From the NCBI GenBank assembly GCA_049889655.1, contig JBMHCY010000037.1:1-18634 (forward strand): 18,634 bases of DNA, written 5' to 3'. Numbering within the stretch: position 1 is the stretch's first letter; each line of letters opens with the position of its first letter. Below are positions 7,210-13,155 of the stretch, piece after piece. This DNA comes from UBA1172 sp049889655. Its GTDB lineage: Bacteria > Pseudomonadota > Alphaproteobacteria > Puniceispirillales > UBA1172. Below the pieces are notes generated by a model, which saw only the letters and a program-made list of their open reading frames with translations, made no database searches and was not told where the DNA came from. The position numbers and the translations under genes were made by a program.

Positions 7210-8008
7210 GATTGTCCTTTTCTTTTTTCTGGCGGGTCATCAGCACAACCTGAGCAATGATAACCAGCGTCATGGAGGTCAGGAAGACGAAACTCCCGAT
7301 GGCATTGACCTGAGGATCGATGTTGCCGGTGACAATCTCAAGAATGATGACCGGGATTGTCTTGTTGAGCCCAGAGATGAACCAGGCGATGGCGAATTCA
7401 TCAAACGATACCGCTGCCGTCAGGCAGAAGGAGGAGATGATCGCCGGGCGGCAAAAGGGAATGATCACACGCCGCAGGCCATGCCATTGATCAGCCCCGA
7501 GATTCCAGGCTGCTGCTTCGAGGCTCTCATCCATCTGGCTCAACCTTAAGCGGATAATGGCCATGGCAAACGGGGCTGTCAGGACAGTATGGGCGATGAT
7601 GATCGAGATCACCTTCCCGGAAAGACCAAGTTTTGCAAACCATGCCAGCATGGCAAGCGCCATGATGATGAGGGGGATGGTGGGCGGCAGCAGGATCAGC
7701 GCGAGATAAAGCGGCTTCAGTTTGAACCGGTAGCGATAATCGGTATAGGCGGTGGTAAAGCCGATGAAGGTTGCGATCGTTGCCACCGAGAGCGAGACAA
7801 CAAGGCTGGTGCGCGCCGCTTCCCAGACATCAGGATCATGCCAGATCGTCTCATACCATTTGAGCGTAAAACTCCCCAGCGGGATGGTGGGAAAGCGATC
7901 CGAATTGAACGAGAAGATGATGCTGAAGATGATCGGTGCGAAGATAAACACAAACACCAGCCCCAGATAGAGGTAGAGAAACCCTTTCAGCATCCGGTCT
8001 TGCTTCAT
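7202..8008 (-). CDS. PotC-like ABC transporter permease
   Basis: 268-residue inner-membrane permease with about six membrane segments. The EAA loop, EAAWNLGADQWHGLRRVIIP, docks the ATPase. The start ATG at 8008 overlaps the stop of the first permease as ATGA, with GGAGGG 4-5 bases upstream, so I reject the longer frame beginning at 8104. A C-terminal segment MTRQKKEKD is cytosolic. It forms the membrane channel with the neighbouring PotB-like protein. The two genes are translationally coupled, in the usual order for this importer type. Confidence 0.93.
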   Translation of the reverse strand: MKQDRMLKGFLYLYLGLVFVFIFAPIIFSIIFSFNSDRFPTIPLGSFTLKWYETIWHDPDVWEAARTSLVVSLSVATIATFIGFTTAYTDYRYRFKLKPLYLALILLPPTIPLIIMALAMLAWFAKLGLSGKVISIIIAHTVLTAPFAMAIIRLRLSQMDESLEAAAWNLGADQWHGLRRVIIPFCRPAIISSFCLTAAVSFDEFAIAWFISGLNKTIPVIILEIVTGNIDPQVNAIGSFVFLTSMTLVIIAQVVLMTRQKKEKDNHG

Positions 8009-8907
8009 CTGACCCTCCGCCTGTAGGCCGCGGCGATACCGCCAAAGGCCACCACGAAAAGCGTCACCATCATCACCACCGCAACAACCGCCGCCCGCGG
8101 CCACTGCTGGCCTGACTTGACAGTGTCAACAATCAGGATGGGCAGCGTCGGCGGTTTCGAGCCGCCAAGATAATAGGGGCTGACAAAATCACCGAATGAC
8201 AGAATGAAACAGAAAACAGCCGCAATGATGAGCCCGGTTTTGGCCAGCGGAAGAATAACCCGATAGACAGTCCGCCAGGGCTTGCAGCCGAGATTGTGGG
8301 CAGCCTCGACAAGAGACCGGTCGATATTGGCCAGCGAGAATGTCTGCAGGATGATGACCAGCGGCAGGGTCAGGGTCATGTAGCCGACAATCGTCCCGAA
8401 TTTGGTGTTCAGCATCACATAGGGGCCGAGGCCGATATAACTCAGCATGGCGTTGATGACACCGCTTTCGGCAAGGATGACGTACCAAGAAAAAATCCGC
8501 ACGAGATAACTGGTGAAAAACGGAATGATCAGCAGAAACACGGCCCAGCGGCGGACGTTTTCAGATACCCGGAAGGCCAGCGCATAGGCCGCGGGGAAAG
8601 CCGCTGTCATCACCACCACAGTGGCCAGCGACGCCATGCCGATGGTCAGCAGATAACTGTCCCAGAAATAGTCGCGGCTCATCATCTTGACCCAGTTCTT
8701 CATCTCGAAGGCTTCGGTCATGCGGTAGTTGCGGACAATGAAGAAGGACATCGCCACCATGAACATCAGCGGCGCAATGAAAAACAGGGCCTGCCAGAAA
8801 ACCATGGGCAGGCGCAGGGCATATTTGAAAATCGGCAATCGCGAGACGAGCCCGGAAGACCTTGCTTCCGGCAATCCTGTGTTGAGTGACGGATCACGTC
8901 CGGGCAT
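8005..8907 (-). CDS. PotB-like ABC transporter permease
   Basis: 300-residue permease with six predicted membrane segments and the EAA loop EAAHNLGCKPWRTVYRVILP. About 35 hydrophilic residues precede the first membrane helix, as is common for PotB-type proteins. The ATG at 8907 is chosen over the frame-extending start at 8970, because the latter would run across the intercistronic hairpin (8939-8968) and nearly to the binding-protein stop. An AGG lies about 11 bases upstream, so the ribosome-binding site is modest. It pairs with the PotC-like permease that follows with a 4-bp overlap. Confidence 0.92.
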   Translation of the reverse strand: MPGRDPSLNTGLPEARSSGLVSRLPIFKYALRLPMVFWQALFFIAPLMFMVAMSFFIVRNYRMTEAFEMKNWVKMMSRDYFWDSYLLTIGMASLATVVVMTAAFPAAYALAFRVSENVRRWAVFLLIIPFFTSYLVRIFSWYVILAESGVINAMLSYIGLGPYVMLNTKFGTIVGYMTLTLPLVIILQTFSLANIDRSLVEAAHNLGCKPWRTVYRVILPLAKTGLIIAAVFCFILSFGDFVSPYYLGGSKPPTLPILIVDTVKSGQQWPRAAVVAVVMMVTLFVVAFGGIAAAYRRRVR

Positions 8908-8938
8908 TACGACTGACCTGTGAAAAAGGAAATCCGGC

Positions 8939-8968
8939 GGGACAAAGAGCATCCATGCTCCCTGTCCC
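8939..8968 (-). promoter_or_regulatory. strong intercistronic hairpin after binding-protein gene
   Basis: GGGACA (8939-8944) pairs with TGTCCC (8963-8968), and inside it GAGCA (8947-8951) pairs with TGCTC (8956-8960) around a TCCA loop, leaving a 2x2 internal loop. It lies between the binding-protein stop (8991) and the PotB-like start (8907). Such hairpins commonly protect the upstream mRNA or partly terminate, so that binding protein is made in excess over the membrane parts. On the minus strand a TTTCCTTTTT run follows after about 9 bases, so partial termination is possible. Confidence 0.6.
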
Positions 8969-8990
8969 ACACATGATGGATAATTGGCGG

Positions 8991-10124
8991 TTAGGCGTTC
9001 TTGTATTCAGACCAGAAATCATTCCAGTCTTCCAGCGTCTGCTGGACAGGAATATTCCGGTAATGGATACGGCCATCCTTGATCAGCGCAATCGGATCAT
9101 TGGCCATCCCATCGATCTGGCCTGTCCGTTCGGCTTCCTTGCGGTCGACATCGATCAGTTTGGCACGGCCACCTTTGGTGATGGCAAAACCAGGATAGGC
9201 CGCCATTTGTGCTGATTTGACCTGACCTTCAGGCGACAGCATATACTGGATGAACTTGTTGACGATATCCGCTTTTTCGGAACCTTTGCCGATGCAATAG
9301 GATTCCGTCCACTGGATGCCACCTTCTTTCGGGACCACAGAACCGACAGGGGCACCGTCCTTTTCCAGAACACCGGTAATCCAGTCACCGATCCCGCACA
9401 TGGCAAGCATCTCGCCGTTCTTGAGCGAGTTGAAGGTGCCGCCATAATCGAAATAGCCCCCGACCTGCGGCCGCAGGGAAAGGGTGGTTTCCTGCACCTT
9501 ATCCCACTGGCTGCCGGAGAGATCCCACAGACCGGCACCATTGCCGTTGTAGAGGCTCATCATGCCGAGGCTGGGCAGATGCCAGTCAAAATGGCCGACC
9601 TTGCCCTGGACTTCCGACTTCCAGAAACAGGAATAGCTCATCGCTTCTTCGGCGGTGATGGCATTCTTGTTGTAGGACACACCCAGATGACCGAAGCGGA
9701 CCATCATCGAATAGAGTTTGCCGTCCTTCCAGTGGCCGGGGAAGTTTTTGAAATCGTCATAGAGCATATCATCGAACGGATAATCCGCCGCATTCAGCTC
9801 TTCGATATAGCCGGCGGCATTCAGCTGCTGGACAAATTCACCATCCGACAGGATCAAGTCATAGGTGCCGGGAGGTGACTGGGCAATCAGCCCGAGCATG
9901 TTATCACCACCTGCATAGTATTTCGGCTTGAACTTGACATTGTTGGCGGCTTCAAATTCGCTCACGATATCGGGTTCACCATGGCCGTACCAGGCCAGCA
10001 TGTTGATCTCGATCGGCGCAGCCCATGCCCGAGAGATAAACGGTGTTGAAAGGGCGGTCGCGGCCCCGTAGGCCAGGACCTGCCGTCGCGACAGATTGTG
10101 GTTGGTGGTTGCTGATTTTTTCAT
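8991..10124 (-). CDS. PotD-like extracellular solute-binding protein (Tat-exported)
   Basis: 377-residue periplasmic binding protein of the spermidine/putrescine-type class (SBP_bac_8-like). The N-terminus has a Tat-type signal: LSRRQVLAYG near residues 11-20, a hydrophobic stretch, and a cut around AWA-AP. Family-like segments include NMLAWYGHGEPDIVSEFE, then TYDLILSDG, GVSYNKNAI, and a late PEGQVKSAQMAAYP block. ATG at 10124 has a strong AGGAGGAG 8 bases upstream; the frame extends to 10199 without support. As first gene of the nine-gene operon it sets import specificity. The substrate cannot be read from sequence; linkage to cytosine deaminase, imidase-like, DUF1989 and amidase genes suggests a ring nitrogen compound. 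Confidence 0.92.
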   Translation of the reverse strand: MKKSATTNHNLSRRQVLAYGAATALSTPFISRAWAAPIEINMLAWYGHGEPDIVSEFEAANNVKFKPKYYAGGDNMLGLIAQSPPGTYDLILSDGEFVQQLNAAGYIEELNAADYPFDDMLYDDFKNFPGHWKDGKLYSMMVRFGHLGVSYNKNAITAEEAMSYSCFWKSEVQGKVGHFDWHLPSLGMMSLYNGNGAGLWDLSGSQWDKVQETTLSLRPQVGGYFDYGGTFNSLKNGEMLAMCGIGDWITGVLEKDGAPVGSVVPKEGGIQWTESYCIGKGSEKADIVNKFIQYMLSPEGQVKSAQMAAYPGFAITKGGRAKLIDVDRKEAERTGQIDGMANDPIALIKDGRIHYRNIPVQQTLEDWNDFWSEYKNA

Positions 10125-10311
10125 CCCTGAGCTCCTCCTCTTTTCGAAACTTTGAATAAAATTGTTAACCAAATCCCAAAAATTTGCAAAATTAATCACA
10201 GAAAATCTGTGGGTGCAGGGTTGGAATCATGCGTGAATTCAGCCTAATATTATTGCCTGAGGGGGATGGCAACACCCCTTGATTATCGGCCGAAGGAGCA
10301 GGAACAACACC
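10125..10311. promoter_or_regulatory. divergent control region with palindromic operator candidate
   Basis: This 187-bp AT-rich gap separates the minus-strand transport operon from the plus-strand BtpA operon. CACAGA-AAA-TCTGTG (10197-10211) is a perfect 6-3-6 inverted repeat, operator-like. Minus-strand promoter candidate: TTGCAA (10189-10184), 17-base spacer, AACAAT (10166-10161), about 37 bases before the binding-protein ATG. Plus-strand candidate: TTGGAA (10221-10226), 18-base spacer, TAATAT (10245-10250). Each box matches consensus in about 4 of 6 positions. The palindrome lies just upstream of both -35 boxes, so one regulator could control both directions. A small GGGG/CCCC hairpin (about 10261-10278) occurs in the plus-strand leader. 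Confidence 0.5.
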
Positions 10312-11049
10312 ATGAACAGGGCTGCGTTTCATCAATTTTTTCAGCAGAATGGACCTGTTATCCTGCCTGTCATCCATGTCCTTGATCACGACCAGACGGC
10401 GGGCAATATCGATACGCTGATTGCAGCAGGTGTCAGGGGCTGTTTTCTCATCAACCATGATTTCGATGTGGCGACATTCCTGCCGGTGATCCGGTCGATT
10501 CGTTCAGCCTATCCCGATTTCTGGATCGGTCTGAATTTCCTCGCGGTGACTGGGCTCAAGGCTTTTCCTGTCCTTGCCGACCTCGAAAAGGAAGGCTACC
10601 GGATCAATGCCTACTGGGCCGATGATGCCCGTATCGACGAAAGAACAGACCACCAGGATGAAGCCGAAGCCATCGCCGCAACACGCCGGGAATGCGGCTG
10701 GCAGGGGCTTTATTTTGGCGGTACGGCCTTCAAGAAACAGCGCCCCGTCGATCCCGCAGACTATGCCACCGCCGCCAGCATTGCCGGGGGGTACATGGAT
10801 GTGGTGACAACCTCGGGCATCGCCACAGGCAACGCCGCTGATATCGGCAAGATCGAAACCTTCCGCAAGGCCCTGCCGGACACACCAATTGCTCTGGCTT
10901 CGGGCATCACCCCGGACAATGCCGCTGATTACAGAATGATCGATTGTTTCATGGTGGCAACCGGGATCAATATTGAAAACGATTTCTATCATATTGACCC
11001 GTTAAAACTGCAACAGCTGATCGACCAATGCGCCAGGATGGAGGATTAA
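10312..11049 (+). CDS. BtpA/SgcQ-like TIM-barrel protein
   Basis: 245-residue cytosolic protein resembling the BtpA family (PF03437-like, TIM barrel). Supporting segments are the N-terminal VILPVIHVLD strand, GVRGCFLINHDFD, WIGLNFLAVTGLKAF, then DVVTTSGIATG and IALASGITPDNAADY, and FMVATGIN near the end, the phosphate-binding arrangement typical of TIM barrels. BtpA was named for an effect on photosystem I accumulation, and SgcQ is uncharacterised; the reaction is unknown. It is followed after 1 bp by an APRT-like phosphoribosyltransferase, so the two are probably translationally coupled and may act on the same phosphoribosylated compound (inference). ATG at 10312 is preceded by AAGGAGCAGGA; the frame extends to a TTG at 10279, which I reject. 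Confidence 0.75.
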   Translation: MNRAAFHQFFQQNGPVILPVIHVLDHDQTAGNIDTLIAAGVRGCFLINHDFDVATFLPVIRSIRSAYPDFWIGLNFLAVTGLKAFPVLADLEKEGYRINAYWADDARIDERTDHQDEAEAIAATRRECGWQGLYFGGTAFKKQRPVDPADYATAASIAGGYMDVVTTSGIATGNAADIGKIETFRKALPDTPIALASGITPDNAADYRMIDCFMVATGINIENDFYHIDPLKLQQLIDQCARMED

Positions 11050-11050
11050 A

Positions 11051-11680
11051 ATGAGCACGAATGGAAAAACAGCAGCCGAACGCTGGTATCTCAGCATCAT
11101 GTCGCCCAACACCAAGGGCGAGAAATTCGCCTGGCTTGACCCCACCTCGATCTATATCAACGGCGATGCGTTCACCGATCTGCTCGATGACCTGATAGCC
11201 GATCTTGAGGGGGTCAAGTGTGATGTGGTGGGTGGCCTCGATGCCATGGGGTTTGTTCTTGGCTCTGCCCTTGCGACACGGCTGGGGGTGGGTTTCCTGC
11301 CCATCCGGAAAGCCGGTAAACTTTGTGTCGATACCGACAGTGTTTCCTTCAGTAACTATTCCGGCCGGACCCAGGATATGGAAATCCGCAAACCGGCCTT
11401 TGCCGAAGGAACGCGCGTCCTGCTGGTCGACCAGTGGATCGAAACCGGCGGAACCATGGACGGGGCGATCCGGCTGATCGAAAAACAGGGCGGTCAGGTC
11501 GCCGGGCTTGTCGCCATCGCCATGGAAGACAATGAACAGACAGCAGGCTACAGAAAGCGCTTCCCTTGTGTCACCGCCGTGCTACCCGGGACAGATTTGC
11601 AGGAACAGTGCAACCGCCAGCACCTGGATTCCTTTGCCGCATACGATCCGTCCATGGCCTTCCCGCGGATCCAGTCCTGA
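11051..11680 (+). CDS. APRT-like phosphoribosyltransferase family protein
   Basis: 209-residue type I PRTase fold. An APRT-like segment GLDAMGFVLGSALATRLGVG leads into PIRKAGKLC (85-92), and the PRPP loop reads LLVDQWIETGGTMDGA (125-139). The canonical loop has two acidic residues (VDD); here the second is Gln128, and Trp129 follows. The T-G-G-T phosphate-binding turn is intact, so PRPP binding is likely but catalysis may differ. Candidate roles are transfer to a non-standard base, or PRPP-responsive regulation. RBS GGAGGA with good spacing lies in the end of the BtpA-like gene. It is the last gene before the structured leader and terminator at 11801-11823, so the BtpA/PRTase pair may be its own transcript. 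Confidence 0.8.
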   Translation: MSTNGKTAAERWYLSIMSPNTKGEKFAWLDPTSIYINGDAFTDLLDDLIADLEGVKCDVVGGLDAMGFVLGSALATRLGVGFLPIRKAGKLCVDTDSVSFSNYSGRTQDMEIRKPAFAEGTRVLLVDQWIETGGTMDGAIRLIEKQGGQVAGLVAIAMEDNEQTAGYRKRFPCVTAVLPGTDLQEQCNRQHLDSFAAYDPSMAFPRIQS

Positions 11681-11729
11681 CTGCTTTTTGATGCTTCCAG
11701 CAGCCCGCCGGTCATGGTATAAAGTGACC

Positions 11730-11789
11730 ATGATCGATGGCGTCGATCATTGGCCCTTTTTGCAGAGGGTCAGTTACACCACTATGTAA
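11730..11789 (+). CDS. possible 19-residue leader peptide
   Basis: An ATG at 11730 opens a 19-codon frame ending in TAA at 11787-11789, giving a peptide that begins MIDGVDHWPF. It covers helices B, C and D of the leader almost exactly, and its stop lies 11 bases before the terminator stem, the geometry of a translation-coupled attenuator. Evidence against: only a weak ribosome-binding site (AAGTGA), no run of one regulatory codon, and a chance ORF of this size is common. Confidence 0.3.
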   Translation: MIDGVDHWPFLQRVSYTTM

Positions 11790-11800
11790 CGCATCCTGTA

Positions 11801-11833
11801 CGCCCGGATGAATATTCCGGGCGTTGTGTTTTC
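11801..11833 (+). terminator. intrinsic terminator in creatinase leader
   Basis: CGCCCGGA (11801-11808) and TCCGGGCG (11816-11823) make a GC-rich 8-bp stem, extendable by A11800-T11824, with a 7-base loop and followed by TTGTGTTTT. It would stop transcripts coming from the PRTase gene or the leader itself. An alternative 5-bp pairing, CATCC with GGATG (11792-11796 with 11806-11810), uses part of its 5' arm and could act as antiterminator. Confidence 0.6.
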
Positions 11834-11868
11834 CTGACCGCGCCCGGGCTTCAGGAAAGGACAAGACG

Positions 11869-13077
11869 ATGCAACGTCCACAAACCATGTCTCTCGAAAA
11901 CGGGGAAAAAGCCCCTCTTCCCTTCAGCGCAGGGGAATATGAACGCCGCCTTCAGGGCCTGCGGCAGATCATGGCCGATCGCCAGTGTGATGCCGTGGTG
12001 CTCACCTCGATGCACAATATCGCCTATTACACAGGCTTTCTCTATTGCGCCTTTGGCCGCCCCTATGCGGCGGTGATCACAGCGGACCGGTCAACCACAG
12101 TTTCGGCGGCGATTGATGCCGGCCAGCCCTGGCGACGCTGCCATGGGGATAATATCATCTATACAGATTGGCAGCGCGGCAATTATTACCGGGCCATTGC
12201 CGGGTTGATCCCCGGGGCAAAACAGATCGGGGTCGAAAATGATCACCTGACCCTTGCCGTGCGTGATGCCCTGACGGATGCCCTCGGCCAGCCCCGGCTT
12301 GTGGATATCGCCGCCGACACGATGCAGAGCCGGATGATCAAATCAGCAGAAGAAATCGCCCTGATCACCGGCGGCGCGAATGTGGCTGATATCGGCGGGG
12401 CTGCGATCAGGGATGCGATCCGCCTCGGCACCCGGGAAATTGATGTTGCCATGGCCGGGCGTGATGCCATGGAACTGGCCATCGCCGAGCGCTACCCCGA
12501 CAGCGAGATGCGTGATACCTGGGTCTGGTTCCAGTCAGGGCTCAATACCGACGGGGCCCATAACCCTGTCACCTGCCGCCAGCTGGAAAAGGGCGATATT
12601 CTCTCGCTCAACACCTTTCCGATGATCAGCGGCTATTACACTGCCCTTGAGCGGACGTTGTTCATCGGCGAGCCCGATGCCGCCAGCCTGCAATGCTGGC
12701 AGGCCAATGTGGCGGTGCATGAAAAGGGGCTTTCGCTGATCCGGCCCGGGGTTTCCTGCGCCGAGATCACCGCGGAACTCAACGCCCTTTTTGAAGAGCT
12801 TGGCTATCTGCAATACCGCAGTTTTGGCTATGGCCATTCCTTCGGTGTGCTAAGCCATTATTACGGCCGTGAGGCTGGGCTGGAATTGCGCGAGGATATC
12901 GATACCGTTCTCGAACCCGGCATGGTGGTTTCGATGGAACCGATGATCACCATCCCCGAAGGGATGCCCGGGGCGGGCGGCTATCGCGAACATGATATTC
13001 TGGTGGTGACGGAAGACGGGGCCAAGAACATCACCGGCTTCCCCTACGGACCGGATCACAACATCATCGCCGCCTGA
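11869..13077 (+). CDS. creatinase (creatine amidinohydrolase)
   Basis: 402-residue cytosolic enzyme of the pita-bread fold (M24-like). It hydrolyses creatine to sarcosine and urea, without metal. Resemblance to Pseudomonas putida creatinase (403 residues) is close over the full length, including GQPWRR, YTDWQR, IKSAEE, the FQSGLNTDGAHNPVT segment, GYYTALERTLF, FGYGHSFG, and the C-terminal GAGGYREHDIL. Family active-site residues are in place: Arg64, catalytic His231 (His232 in P. putida), Glu261, Arg334 and Glu357. This separates it from ordinary Xaa-Pro peptidases of the same fold. AAGGA sits 7 bases before ATG 11869; a further in-frame ATG follows at codon 7. Upstream lies the structured leader, downstream a demethylase-type flavoprotein that could process sarcosine or a related methylamine. 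Confidence 0.95.
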   Translation: MQRPQTMSLENGEKAPLPFSAGEYERRLQGLRQIMADRQCDAVVLTSMHNIAYYTGFLYCAFGRPYAAVITADRSTTVSAAIDAGQPWRRCHGDNIIYTDWQRGNYYRAIAGLIPGAKQIGVENDHLTLAVRDALTDALGQPRLVDIAADTMQSRMIKSAEEIALITGGANVADIGGAAIRDAIRLGTREIDVAMAGRDAMELAIAERYPDSEMRDTWVWFQSGLNTDGAHNPVTCRQLEKGDILSLNTFPMISGYYTALERTLFIGEPDAASLQCWQANVAVHEKGLSLIRPGVSCAEITAELNALFEELGYLQYRSFGYGHSFGVLSHYYGREAGLELREDIDTVLEPGMVVSMEPMITIPEGMPGAGGYREHDILVVTEDGAKNITGFPYGPDHNIIAA

Positions 13078-13100
13078 ATAGAGAACGGCAAAGATATACC

Positions 13101-13127
13101 GCTGGCAGGGTAATACGCCTTGCCAGC
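13101..13127 (+). promoter_or_regulatory. hairpin between creatinase and flavoprotein genes
   Basis: GCTGGCA (13101-13107) pairs with TGCCAGC (13121-13127), and the stem continues through one G-U and two G-C pairs to a 7-base loop, about 10 bp in all. There is no T-tract after it, so it is more likely an mRNA-stabilising or partial-attenuation element than a terminator. It lies 23 bp after the creatinase stop. Confidence 0.45.
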
Positions 13128-13155
13128 AGTGGCGGCTTCGCCCTATGCTGAAGTC

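Larger units (their letters stand above)
11710..11868 (+). promoter_or_regulatory. structured leader RNA before creatinase (candidate attenuator or riboswitch)
   Basis: The 188-bp gap before the creatinase gene folds by inspection into consecutive helices. A: TCATGGT/ACCATGA (11712-11718, 11727-11733). B: ATGATCGA/TCGATCAT (11730-11737, 11743-11750). C: TGGCCCT/AGGGTCA (11751-11757, 11766-11772, one G-U). D: GTTACA/TGTAAC (11773-11778, 11785-11790). E: terminator stem (11801-11808, 11816-11823). F: TTTCCTGA/TCAGGAAA (11830-11837, 11851-11858), ending in the bases just before the creatinase ribosome-binding site. A and B exclude each other, B, C and D abut without linkers, and CATCC/GGATG (11792-11796, 11806-11810) would block E. 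A TATAAA at 11718-11723 may be a -10 box. I do not recognise the class. Confidence 0.55.

Noticed and set aside
8908..8970. Longer N-terminus for the PotB-like permease
   Set aside because: It would translate through the strong hairpin and nearly touch the previous stop, while the ATG at 8907 gives a family-typical length.
10255..10311. Possible glycine-riboswitch-like stretch (GCCGAAGGAGCAGG)
   Set aside because: Only this short piece resembles the aptamer core; the other conserved segments and helices are absent, and AAGGAG is simply the ribosome-binding region.
11851..11871. Guanidine-III riboswitch-like GGACAAGACG before creatinase
   Set aside because: The match is to one short segment only; the partner segments of that pseudoknot are missing, and AAGGA is the ribosome-binding site.
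11869..13077. Reading the creatinase gene as an Xaa-Pro aminopeptidase
   Set aside because: Full-length near-collinear similarity to creatinase and its active-site set (Arg64, His231, Glu261, Arg334, Glu357) favour creatinase over metal-dependent M24 peptidases.
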